Part shown: positions 23,780-32,051 of the stretch, in pieces
How the letters are laid out: every line of letters starts with the position of its first letter
Position numbering within the stretch: position 1 is the first letter of the stretch
Assembly: GCA_964342745.1 (NCBI GenBank)
Contig: CAYFFW010000010.1
Location: forward strand, 1 to 38,712
From: AEGEAN-183 sp964342745
GTDB taxonomy: Bacteria; Pseudomonadota; Gammaproteobacteria; Magnimaribacterales; Magnimaribacteraceae
Length of the DNA: 38,712 nucleotides
Direction: 5' to 3'
Notes under the pieces: generated by a model
The model's input: the letters and a program-made list of their open reading frames with translations, nothing else
Database searches by the model: none
What the model was told of the DNA's origin: nothing
Program-made: the position numbers and the translations under genes

Positions 23780-24169
23780 ATGATTAAAGGAATTGGCGTC
23801 GACTTAGTAGAAAAGAAAAGAATCGAGAGGGTTTTGAATAAATTTGGAGATAGATTTATAAAAAAAATATTAACAGAAGAAGAACAGAAGGAATACCTAT
23901 CAAAAAATATTTATAGCAGAAAGATATCCTTCTTAAGCAACAACTTCGCAAGTAAGGAGGCTGCTGCAAAAGTTATTGGAACAGGTTTTACTCAAGGGGT
24001 TACATTAAAAGACATTGAGGTATTAAGAGAGGAAAGCGGGTTGCCATATTTGCTTATGAAAGGGGAGGCACTAAAGAAAGCTGAAGAAATAGGTTGTAAA
24101 AATTTCCTTGTTACTATTTCAGATACTAAAGAACACTCTTTAGCGTTTGTTCTAGGGGAAGGTCTATGA
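23780..24169 (+). CDS. acpS: holo-[acyl-carrier-protein] synthase
   Basis: A 129-residue phosphopantetheinyl transferase that activates acyl carrier protein using coenzyme A. It begins MIKGIGVDLVEKKRIE, with Mg-binding D8, and has FASKEAAAK (56-64) with E60. A GAGGT-like ribosome-binding site lies in the short spacer after recO. Its TGA overlaps the adk ATG by 4 nt. The position after recO without an intervening pdxJ is a local simplification. Confidence 0.95.
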   Translation: MIKGIGVDLVEKKRIERVLNKFGDRFIKKILTEEEQKEYLSKNIYSRKISFLSNNFASKEAAAKVIGTGFTQGVTLKDIEVLREESGLPYLLMKGEALKKAEEIGCKNFLVTISDTKEHSLAFVLGEGL

Positions 24170-24816
24170 GAATTATACTTTTAGGACCTCCTGGTGCAGG
24201 GAAGGGGACTCAAGCAGAAGTTCTTTGTAAAGAATTCAATTTACCTCATATTTCCACAGGAAATATGTTGAGGGAAGCTATTAATGCTGGGACCCAGTTA
24301 GGTTTGAAAGCTAAATCTTTAATGGACCAGGGTATTTTAGTGTCAGATGAAGTGATCGTCGGGTTAGTTGTAGAAAGAATATCAAAAGAAGATTGCCAAA
24401 ACGGTTTTCTTTTTGATGGTTACCCTAGGACAATTCCTCAAGCTGAAGCTCTAGATCAAAATAATATTAATATAGATTTAGTGATTGAGATAGATGTGCC
24501 TGACGATATGATTATAGACAGAATGTCAGGTAGAAGAGTTCATCCACGATCGGGTAGAAATTATCATGTAAAGTTTAATCCACCTAAGAAAAAGGACACA
24601 GATGACTTGAGTGGCGAACCTTTAGTTCAAAGAGAGGATGACAAGCCTGACACCGTTAAGGATAGATTGGGTGTGTATCATTCTCAAACTTTACCGCTAA
24701 TTGATTTTTACTCTGAAAGGTCAAAAACGAAAGACTTAAACTACTTGAAGATCTCTGGAATAGGCTCTCCCTCTGAAGTTTCTAGCTCAATGCTAAAGAA
24801 AATAAAAAATATTTAA
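24166..24816 (+). CDS. adk: adenylate kinase
   Basis: A 216-residue enzyme that interconverts AMP, ADP and ATP. The P-loop GPPGAGKGTQ is at 7-16, and FDGYPRT is typical of the family. The LID begins GRRVHPRSGRNYHVKFNPPK and lacks the four zinc cysteines, as in other Gram-negative enzymes. It overlaps acpS by 4 nt and tsaB by 1 nt (TAATG). Confidence 0.98.
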   Translation: MRIILLGPPGAGKGTQAEVLCKEFNLPHISTGNMLREAINAGTQLGLKAKSLMDQGILVSDEVIVGLVVERISKEDCQNGFLFDGYPRTIPQAEALDQNNINIDLVIEIDVPDDMIIDRMSGRRVHPRSGRNYHVKFNPPKKKDTDDLSGEPLVQREDDKPDTVKDRLGVYHSQTLPLIDFYSERSKTKDLNYLKISGIGSPSEVSSSMLKKIKNI

Positions 24817-25481
24817 TGCCAAATATTCTAGCTATTGAAACTTCTAGTGATGCATGTTCCATAGCAGTAACAAATGGCAGAAAAATAAAATCAATCCATT
24901 CACTATTACCTCAACAACATACAGAAAAATTACTGGAGTCAATCCAAGATTTAATGCAACAAATAGCTTTGAGTTATCAGGATCTTGATGCTATTGCTGC
25001 AGGATGTGGTCCAGGCTCTTTTACTGGGACAAGATTAGCTTGCTCTGTTACTCAAGGATTGGCTTATAGCATAGGTATACCAGTTATTTCTGTTTCTAGT
25101 ATGGAAATATTGGCCCTTGGTATTCATAGAGAATTTAGCTCTCCAAATGTGACAGTATTAATAAATGCCCACATGGATCAAATTTATGTGGGTAAATTTA
25201 AATTTAATGAAAGCAGAATAGTTTCAGTAAGTGAAAAAGCATTAGATCTAAAAAATATTGATTCATCTATTTTTTCTAAGAGCTCTCTTTTCGTAGGAGA
25301 TGGTTGTAAATTAATAGAAAGGTTATTGAAAGACTTAGGTGTAGAGCTTTTTGATAGATACCCTAATGCTAAGGATTTACTTAAAGAAGCAAAAATAAGA
25401 TTTAGCGAAGGTCTAATTTTAGACCCTCAAGATTTAGCACCAATTTATCTTTCCGGGGAAGAGCATTGGTCTAAAAGTTAA
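24816..25481 (+). CDS. tsaB: tRNA threonylcarbamoyladenosine biosynthesis protein TsaB
   Basis: A 221-residue ASKHA-fold protein, the scaffold partner of TsaD in making t6A37 on ANN-reading tRNAs. It begins MPNILAIETSSDACSIAV and has GPGSFTGTR (65-73), the family hallmark. Length matches E. coli TsaB (231). Stop/start overlaps of 1 nt join it to adk before and uppP after. TsaD, TsaC and TsaE are not in the window. Confidence 0.94.
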   Translation: MPNILAIETSSDACSIAVTNGRKIKSIHSLLPQQHTEKLLESIQDLMQQIALSYQDLDAIAAGCGPGSFTGTRLACSVTQGLAYSIGIPVISVSSMEILALGIHREFSSPNVTVLINAHMDQIYVGKFKFNESRIVSVSEKALDLKNIDSSIFSKSSLFVGDGCKLIERLLKDLGVELFDRYPNAKDLLKEAKIRFSEGLILDPQDLAPIYLSGEEHWSKS

Positions 25482-26266
25482 TGGATATTTTTCATATAGT
25501 TCTTCTTTCTTTAGTTCAAGGTTTAACTGAATTCTTACCTATTTCTAGCTCAGCCCATCTAGTTTTATTAAGCGAGTTTCTTGGTAAAGAAGACCAGGGA
25601 ATTATTTTTGATGTTGGAGTTCATCTAGGGACTCTTTTAGCAGCTATAGCTTATTTCAAATCAGATCTTTTAATTATGTTACGAAATCTTGGTTCTCATC
25701 ATCTGTTCAGTACAGAAAATAAGTTAGCATTAAATCTAGTAATTGCTGTAATTCCAGTGCTCCTCCTAGGTTTCTTCTTAAGAGATTTAGTTGATCTACA
25801 TTTAAGGAATAGCCATATAATTGCTTACGCAACTATTTTTTTTGGTGTTCTTTTATATTTTGCCCAATTTAATACAAATGAAGGTGATCTAGATCAGATT
25901 AATTTTAAAGAAGCATTCATCATAGGTCTTTTTCAGTGTCTTGCTTTAATTCCAGGAACTTCAAGATCAGGAATTACTATCACAGCTGGACTTTTTCTAG
26001 GTTTAAAGGCAACCACAGCTTCTAAGTTTAGTTTCCTTCTAGCCATTCCAACTATTGGAGTTATTGCTTTAGCTGAGATTTTCAGTCTAAGTTACGTTAA
26101 TTTCTCTGGTGCTAGTAAAGAACTTTTTTTAGGGCTCTTCATTTCTTTTCTAGTTGCATATATTTCTATTGATTTGTTCTTAAAATTAATCAATAGAATT
26201 GGTTTTACTCCATTTGTTATATACAGATTACTACTAGGCAGTTGGCTTTTATTGTTTTGGACATGA
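25481..26266 (+). CDS. uppP: undecaprenyl-diphosphatase (BacA/UppP)
   Basis: A 261-residue polytopic inner-membrane enzyme that dephosphorylates undecaprenyl pyrophosphate to recycle the cell-wall lipid carrier. The two signature regions are seen: GLTEFLPISSSAHL (14-27, with E17) and PGTSRSGITITAG. About seven hydrophobic segments are apparent. It overlaps tsaB by 1 nt and rsmJ by 4 nt (ATGA). Activity normally gives some bacitracin tolerance. Confidence 0.96.
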   Translation: MDIFHIVLLSLVQGLTEFLPISSSAHLVLLSEFLGKEDQGIIFDVGVHLGTLLAAIAYFKSDLLIMLRNLGSHHLFSTENKLALNLVIAVIPVLLLGFFLRDLVDLHLRNSHIIAYATIFFGVLLYFAQFNTNEGDLDQINFKEAFIIGLFQCLALIPGTSRSGITITAGLFLGLKATTASKFSFLLAIPTIGVIALAEIFSLSYVNFSGASKELFLGLFISFLVAYISIDLFLKLINRIGFTPFVIYRLLLGSWLLLFWT

Positions 26267-27012
26267 AACAATCTAAACTTTATATGGCTTCCAGCACGGA
26301 AGACTTAAATCAGGTAGCTTTAAAAATAGCTAAATCCATTAATCTAACCTTTATAGGAGATTTAGCTAGCATGAAAAGAAAAAATAAACTCAAACAAGGT
26401 TGCTTTTTGCTTGTAGTAGATGAAGGAATGATTTATCTCAAGGATTGCATGGATACTAGATCTCGGCCGATTTATTGCAACTTTCAGAAGTGGATTAAAG
26501 AGCCTAAAAAGAAAAATTTAATCAGATCAATGAAGGGAGTTCCTCAAAATAGTGTAATTATTGATGCTACTGCTGGCCTTGGGAGGGATGCTTTAATACT
26601 TAGCTCTTTGAGCAAGAAAGTAATAGTGATTGAGAGGGTTCCTTGGTTGCATGCACTTTTAAAAGATGGAATTAATAATTCAAGAGGAATTATTCCTAGT
26701 TTAAATCACATAAAAGCTCTTTGCTGCGAGTCTAAGAAATATCTTTCAAGTTTGAAGGACAGGCCCGAAGTGATTTATTTAGACCCTCTATTTGAGAGAG
26801 GTACAAAATCTAAAGCAAAAAAAGAAGTGCAGGCTTTAAGAGAGTTGGTTTCACAAACCAATGAAAAAGAATTACTAGAAATTGCTCTAATTAAAGCCAG
26901 GGATAGAGTGATAGTTAAAAGACATAGAAAAGCAAAGAATTTAGCAGGAATAAAGCCAACTTATTGTTTAAAAGGAAGGGTTATTCGTTATGATGTTTAC
27001 TCTCTGGTGTAA
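26263..27012 (+). CDS. rsmJ: 16S rRNA (guanine-1516-N2) methyltransferase RsmJ
   Basis: A 249-residue SAM-dependent methyltransferase of the RsmJ/YhiQ family, which modifies G1516 of 16S rRNA. The SAM-binding motif DATAGLGRDA is at 101-110. The catalytic-type motif DPLFERG (174-180) is followed by TKSKAKKEVQAL, close to the family pattern. The start is set at ATG 26263 because it forms an ATGA overlap with uppP; an upstream in-frame TTG at 26242 is disfavoured. The 3' end overlaps plsB by 32 nt on the opposite strand. Confidence 0.9.
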   Translation: MKQSKLYMASSTEDLNQVALKIAKSINLTFIGDLASMKRKNKLKQGCFLLVVDEGMIYLKDCMDTRSRPIYCNFQKWIKEPKKKNLIRSMKGVPQNSVIIDATAGLGRDALILSSLSKKVIVIERVPWLHALLKDGINNSRGIIPSLNHIKALCCESKKYLSSLKDRPEVIYLDPLFERGTKSKAKKEVQALRELVSQTNEKELLEIALIKARDRVIVKRHRKAKNLAGIKPTYCLKGRVIRYDVYSLV

Positions 27013-29431
27013 CACGGTTTACTTGACTCATAAACTCCTGATTAAAAAATTGCTTAAATTCTCCCTGAACTCTTGTAGTTATTTTAGACGCAATTAGTTT
27101 ATTGCCTTCAATCTCTTTTATATAACTATCTTGTAGGAGGTTGTTTATAAAAACTTGAAATTTAGATTCATCTGTAAATTCCGTATATAACCAACCTTCA
27201 ATTTCTTGAAGCTTTTTTGCTACCAGTAAACATGTCTCTTGAAGTTCCTCAATACCTATTGAGCTTCGATTCCATAAGGTATTCATAACTATGTAAAACC
27301 TTTTGATACTAGCCTCGCTTATGTTGCATATAGCTAAGTAATCTTTATATTCATTAGAACTTTTTTCTGGACAGCAAATCAATCCATCTTTGTTCCTGAT
27401 AATTAATCCAGAGCTAATTAATATATCAATTTTTTCAGAAATAATTTCCTGAATTTGTATAGCTTCCCAGGGTAAGTAGAAATCACTTTGAAGGAAAGGG
27501 TAGGCCAAGCTTGACAGTCTTAGTATCTCTTTTTCAGATAAATTTTTTACATATTTTAGAGATAGGCAGATTAAAGAATAAATAAGAAAGAAGTGAGAAA
27601 TATTATTTTGGTAAAAACTTAAGAGGGCTGCTTCATTTTTATCTGGTCTATAGACTTTGTTTCCACCTATTAATTGACTTTTAATCAATCTTAAAGTCTC
27701 AGTTTTAGAAATAATTTGATTTGGATTTTCTTCTGTTATCCATACTTTTTTATATTCACTAAACTCTTTAAGCAAATTCAAAAACATTTCAATTCTTCTT
27801 CCCAAGTCATCTGAATTTAGGCTTTGGGTTTCTTCAGTTAGAAGACTTAAAGAGAATAAGCTAGAAGTAGTCACTGCAGCAGATTTATTTATTCCTCTCA
27901 TAACCTCTGCACCAAGACTATTGGTAGCACCTTTAAGCCAAGAAGGGCGGTCAAGAGGAGAATCAATTTTGTAATCTTCTCCTTCTAATTGGTTTTCTAA
28001 AAACCTCCCTAGGTCTATAGGTTCCCCAAAATTTATATAACTATTACCAAGAAAATTATTAAAGTCTTTAATTGTTTTAAATAAGTCTAAGAAGTTTTCT
28101 CTTTTCTTATTTTCTCCTAATAATTCAGATAAATAACTATTTCCCTCAATAATCTTTTCATAACCTATATACGTAGGAATTAATTTAACGTTTTCATTAC
28201 CTAAACTCGCAAAGCTCCTTATTGTCATAGATAAGAGACCAGGTCTAGCTTGAAGAGTAAAACCAGTTCTACTCCTGCCACCTTCTGGAAAAAATTCAAT
28301 AGAAGATCCTCTTTGCAATAATCTCCTGAAATGTTGAAAAAAAATTAGGCTGTAAAGTCGGTTACTTGAGAAAGACCTCCTCATAAAAAAGGCTCCACCC
28401 CCTCTACCAATTCCACCCAAGATAGGCAGGTTAAGGTTGTTTCCAGCCGCTATTTGAGGAAGCATCAATCCGTTTTCTAATAAGATAAAAGATAAAGCAA
28501 GATAATCAATATGACTTCTATGACAAGGGACATAGATAAGGCTATTTTCGTTAGCAATTGATTTAAGTCTATCCAGGTTTCTAATCTGAATTCCATCATA
28601 TCTCTTATTCCAAAACCAGCTTAGACCTCTTTGTAGATTTCTCACTATCGGATAATTAATGTCAGAACAAATTTCATTAGCATATCTAAAAGCCCTTTTA
28701 TTTAACCTCCTTCTTTTCCTTGTATCTCCTAGGCTTTGAGCTTTTATCTCATTTCTCACGGCTTTATCTTTTGCTAATGATCTGACCAAGGCTCTCCTAT
28801 GAGAAATATCTGGCCCGATAGCTGCTTTCTTTGTTTTTCTAAAAAGAGCCCTTAAATAACGACTAATCAGTCTTGATCTATCTTCAGCCGTCCTTTTTTT
28901 ATCTTTTAACTCAGAGACAGCTAAAGGGGGATTAAATTTGATAACTAAAGACCTTCCATGTAAAAGAATCCTAAAGAATTTCTTAAAAGATCCTCCTGCA
29001 GCCCAAGACTGTGAAAAAATGATCTTGAAGAAAGACCTTTGTTTATCTGGATGCATACCCCAATAGAAAGAGACAGGCATCAAAGTTATTTCATCATCAT
29101 TTAGTTGCAATATTTCAGGGAGATTTTTAGGTAAAAACCTTTTAACTTTTTGTTCTTTTACATCAAATCTTGGTTTTATTAGACAAATAAAACTTTCTGC
29201 ATTAGAACTAAGAAACTTTTTTCTTGGAGAAGGACTATTTATATTCTGTGTATAGTTGTCTAAGGCTACCAATTCACTGATAGAGTTATCAGGAAGAGCA
29301 AAAACGACTTTTTCTTTAGTAAGATCTTTTGCGGAAACGCCTTTTTCAAATTCGACTTCATATTTAATAAATGGAGTAATGCAATATTTTGCTATTAAAA
29401 AAACAATTTCCTTTAACCAAAAAGTAAACAT
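26981..29431 (-). CDS. plsB: glycerol-3-phosphate 1-O-acyltransferase
   Basis: An 816-residue membrane-associated acyltransferase that makes lysophosphatidic acid, the first step of phospholipid synthesis. Acyltransferase blocks are visible: HRSHID (H304, D309), GGGAFFMRRSF, FFPEGGRSRTG (near 380) and LIPTYIGYE. Length matches E. coli PlsB (807). The open frame continues upstream through the complement of tRNA-Leu, but that part is an artefact; ATG 29431 gives MFTFWLKEIVFLIAKYC. It converges with rsmJ with a 32-nt overlap and diverges from tRNA-Leu. Confidence 0.95.
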   Translation of the reverse strand: MFTFWLKEIVFLIAKYCITPFIKYEVEFEKGVSAKDLTKEKVVFALPDNSISELVALDNYTQNINSPSPRKKFLSSNAESFICLIKPRFDVKEQKVKRFLPKNLPEILQLNDDEITLMPVSFYWGMHPDKQRSFFKIIFSQSWAAGGSFKKFFRILLHGRSLVIKFNPPLAVSELKDKKRTAEDRSRLISRYLRALFRKTKKAAIGPDISHRRALVRSLAKDKAVRNEIKAQSLGDTRKRRRLNKRAFRYANEICSDINYPIVRNLQRGLSWFWNKRYDGIQIRNLDRLKSIANENSLIYVPCHRSHIDYLALSFILLENGLMLPQIAAGNNLNLPILGGIGRGGGAFFMRRSFSSNRLYSLIFFQHFRRLLQRGSSIEFFPEGGRSRTGFTLQARPGLLSMTIRSFASLGNENVKLIPTYIGYEKIIEGNSYLSELLGENKKRENFLDLFKTIKDFNNFLGNSYINFGEPIDLGRFLENQLEGEDYKIDSPLDRPSWLKGATNSLGAEVMRGINKSAAVTTSSLFSLSLLTEETQSLNSDDLGRRIEMFLNLLKEFSEYKKVWITEENPNQIISKTETLRLIKSQLIGGNKVYRPDKNEAALLSFYQNNISHFFLIYSLICLSLKYVKNLSEKEILRLSSLAYPFLQSDFYLPWEAIQIQEIISEKIDILISSGLIIRNKDGLICCPEKSSNEYKDYLAICNISEASIKRFYIVMNTLWNRSSIGIEELQETCLLVAKKLQEIEGWLYTEFTDESKFQVFINNLLQDSYIKEIEGNKLIASKITTRVQGEFKQFFNQEFMSQVNRVTPESKHHNE

Positions 29432-29487
29432 AAGATATAAGACTATAATTTTAGAATAGAGTTTAACCTTTTTAGTAAGACTTTTTT

Positions 29488-29573
29488 GCCGGAGTGGCGG
29501 AATCGGTAGACGCAGGGGATTCAAAATCCCCCGCCCATTGGGTGTGAGAGTTCGAGTCTCTCCTCCGGCACCA
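29488..29573 (+). tRNA. tRNA-Leu (anticodon CAA)
   Basis: An 86-nt class II tRNA. The acceptor stem GCCGGAG pairs with CTCCGGC, followed by discriminator A and an encoded CCA (29571-29573). The anticodon arm GGGGA-TTCAAAA-TCCCC gives anticodon CAA, which reads UUG. A long variable arm (CGCCCATTGGGTG region) and the T-arm with TTCGAGT are present. A TATAAT at 29444-29449 could be its -10 element, though no good -35 is seen. queA begins only 12 nt after the CCA. Confidence 0.97.
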
Positions 29574-29585
29574 TGAAGAAATAAA

Positions 29586-30620
29586 ATGAAACTTAGTAAA
29601 TTTAACTTCGAGCTACCAGGCGAGCTAATTGCCCTTACCCCACTCAAAGATAGGAGCTCAAGTAAACTTTTGGTAGTTGAGGAGGGCCTCAAGGACTTAA
29701 ACTTTAGAGATCTACCTTCTCTAATAAATTCAAAAGATATATTAGTAATTAATGATACAAAAGTATTTAAAGCCAGGTTATTGGGGAAGAGAAATACAGG
29801 AGCTAGAGCAGAAATATTAATAGAAAGGGTTATTGATGATGATTTTGCTTATGTCCAAATAAAATGCAATTCACCTCTAAAACCAAAAGATCAGATTCTT
29901 TTCTTAAATAGTAATCACAGCCTAAATCTAATTAAAAAAGATAAAGATCTTTGGTTAGTTCACTTTTCAGATAAAGCTAAAAAGGTAATAGAAGCGCATG
30001 GTTCTGTTCCTTTACCTCCTTATATAAAAAGAGATTCTAATAAGGTAGATGAAGAAAGGTACCAGACAATTTATGCAGACCCAGAAAAGGATTTATCGGT
30101 AGCTGCACCTACAGCTGGATTCCATTTTAATTATAAATTATTGGCTGCTTTGAAAAAAAAGGATATTGCTGTAGCTAAAATTACTCTGCATGTTGGTATG
30201 GGGACATTTAAACCTATTAATAAAGATAACATTAAAGACCATGAAATGCATAAAGAGAGGATTGAGCTTAAAGAAGAGGCTATTAATTTAATTAATAAAG
30301 CTAAAAGCCAAGGAGGCAGGATAATCTGCATCGGTACAACTACTTTAAGGTGTTTAGAATCAATTGCTAAAATGAATAACGGAGTTTTAAAACCATTTAA
30401 AGGAGAAACAGATATATTTATTTACCCAGGTTTTAAGTTTAACGTTGTTGATTCTTTAGTCACAAACTTCCATTTACCCAAATCCACTTTAATTGTTTTG
30501 GTAAGTGCTTTCGGTGGGTACAAGAAAGTTATGGAGGCTTATGAATATGCTATAAAAAATGAATATAGGTTTTATAGTTATGGAGACTCAATGTTTATTA
30601 ATGCTAATTTAGATAAATAA
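29586..30620 (+). CDS. queA: S-adenosylmethionine:tRNA ribosyltransferase-isomerase
   Basis: A 344-residue enzyme that adds the epoxycyclopentane ring to preQ1 in tRNA, making epoxyqueuosine. Family motifs are FELPGELIAL (8-17), AAPTAGFHF (173-181), LHVGMGTFKP (201-210) and IGTTTLRCLES. It begins 12 nt after tRNA-Leu and overlaps tgt by 1 nt (TAATG). Its message probably starts as part of a tRNA-mRNA transcript that must be cut at the tRNA 3' end. Confidence 0.97.
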   Translation: MKLSKFNFELPGELIALTPLKDRSSSKLLVVEEGLKDLNFRDLPSLINSKDILVINDTKVFKARLLGKRNTGARAEILIERVIDDDFAYVQIKCNSPLKPKDQILFLNSNHSLNLIKKDKDLWLVHFSDKAKKVIEAHGSVPLPPYIKRDSNKVDEERYQTIYADPEKDLSVAAPTAGFHFNYKLLAALKKKDIAVAKITLHVGMGTFKPINKDNIKDHEMHKERIELKEEAINLINKAKSQGGRIICIGTTTLRCLESIAKMNNGVLKPFKGETDIFIYPGFKFNVVDSLVTNFHLPKSTLIVLVSAFGGYKKVMEAYEYAIKNEYRFYSYGDSMFINANLDK

Positions 30621-31747
30621 TGAATTTCAGTTTTAAACTAGAGGACCAAGATGATAAGGCTAGGTTAGGTTGCATCAATACAATTCATGGAAAGATTGAA
30701 ACTCCAGCCTTTATGCCTGTAGGTACTTATGGAGCTGTAAAGACCTTATCACCAAAAGATTTAAAAGAACTTGATGCTCAAATTATTCTTTCTAATACTT
30801 ACCATTTAATGGAACGACCTGGCTTAGAGGTAATAAGACAGCACGGAGGACTTCATCAATTCATGTCATGGGATGGACCCATCTTAACTGATTCCGGAGG
30901 CTACCAAGTCTTTAGTTTGGCAAAAAAAAGGACTATAACCGAAGAAGGAGTGAAATTTACTTCACCTTTAAATGGCGATGTCATTTTTTTAACACCTGAG
31001 ATTTGTATGCAACTTCAGTTAGATTTCCAGGTTGATATTGCCATGGTTTTAGATGAATGTACTCCTTTCCCTATAGAAAAGAATGGGGCACAAGAGTCTA
31101 TGGAGCTTTCGATGAGATGGGCTCAAAGATGCAGGGACACCTTTTCTTCATCTAAATCAGGTCTTTTTGGAATAATTCAGGGAGGAATGTATAAAGAGCT
31201 TAGAGAGCAGTCTTTAGATAATTTAATTAACATTGGTTTTGATGGCTATGCTATAGGAGGATTGTCAGTTGGAGAACCAAACGAAAGAATGCTGGAAATA
31301 GTAAAGTTTTTGACATCCAAGATGCCCAAGGATACTCCTAGATATTTAATGGGTGTAGGTAAGCCTATGGATATTTTAAAGAGTGTAGAGCAAGGAATAG
31401 ATATGTTTGATTGTGTTATTCCAACAAGGCATGCCAGAAATGGCTACCTATATACTTCGAAGGGTATTATAAAAATCAGGAATTCAGAGAATAGAAGTTC
31501 TTTAGAGCCTTTAGATCCAGATTGTTCATGTTATACATGCTCTAATTTCTCTAAAAGCTATCTTTTTCATTTAGATAAAACAAAAGAATTTCTTGGTTCT
31601 GCATTAAATAGTATTCACAATGTCCACTTTTATTTAGACTTGATGAAGCAAATAAGAAATTCTATTAGACAACATAAATTTAAAGCTTTCATGGATAAAT
31701 GCACAGATACTTGGGATAATTCTAATTATCCCCATATAGAGAAATGA
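30620..31747 (+). CDS. tgt: tRNA-guanine transglycosylase
   Basis: A 375-residue enzyme that exchanges G34 for preQ1 in GUN-anticodon tRNAs. Residues line up with E. coli Tgt: general-base D91 in LTDSGGYQ, nucleophile D264 in IDMFDCVIPTRHARNG, and zinc ligands C302, C304, C307 and H333. It sits between queA and yajC in the standard order, overlapping queA by 1 nt and followed by yajC after 1 nt. Confidence 0.98.
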   Translation: MNFSFKLEDQDDKARLGCINTIHGKIETPAFMPVGTYGAVKTLSPKDLKELDAQIILSNTYHLMERPGLEVIRQHGGLHQFMSWDGPILTDSGGYQVFSLAKKRTITEEGVKFTSPLNGDVIFLTPEICMQLQLDFQVDIAMVLDECTPFPIEKNGAQESMELSMRWAQRCRDTFSSSKSGLFGIIQGGMYKELREQSLDNLINIGFDGYAIGGLSVGEPNERMLEIVKFLTSKMPKDTPRYLMGVGKPMDILKSVEQGIDMFDCVIPTRHARNGYLYTSKGIIKIRNSENRSSLEPLDPDCSCYTCSNFSKSYLFHLDKTKEFLGSALNSIHNVHFYLDLMKQIRNSIRQHKFKAFMDKCTDTWDNSNYPHIEK

Positions 31748-31748
31748 A

Positions 31749-32042
31749 ATGAATGAAACCCCAACCTTTTTTGACCCTACTTTTTTACTTCTAATAGGTT
31801 TTTTTGTACTGATCTACTTCCTTATGATCCGGCCTCAAAACAAGGCTAGAAAAGAACATGAAGAGATGGTTACAGGAATAGAAGTTGGGGATGAAGTAGT
31901 TTCTTCTGGTGGTTTGTTAGGGAGGGTAACTAAGGTTAATGATCAATTTTTTGAAATAAATCTCGGAGACAATAATAGAGTTAAGATTCAAAAAGCCTCT
32001 ATTTCTAGTGTCCTTCCGAAAGGTACCATCAACTCAATTTAA
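31749..32042 (+). CDS. yajC: preprotein translocase subunit YajC
   Basis: A 97-residue single-pass membrane protein that associates with SecDF. One helix at about 9-27 is followed by the family motif MIRPQNKARKEHEEM. A small cytoplasmic domain contains VGDEVVSSGGLLGRVTKV. It lies 1 nt after tgt and 9 nt before secD, the usual yajC-secD-secF cluster. Confidence 0.96.
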   Translation: MNETPTFFDPTFLLLIGFFVLIYFLMIRPQNKARKEHEEMVTGIEVGDEVVSSGGLLGRVTKVNDQFFEINLGDNNRVKIQKASISSVLPKGTINSI

Positions 32043-32051
32043 GAAAGACTA

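Noticed and set aside
29432..29692. Open 87-codon N-terminal extension of plsB
   Set aside because: It is the reverse complement of tRNA-Leu plus the queA start. The real start is ATG 29431, which gives the normal PlsB length.
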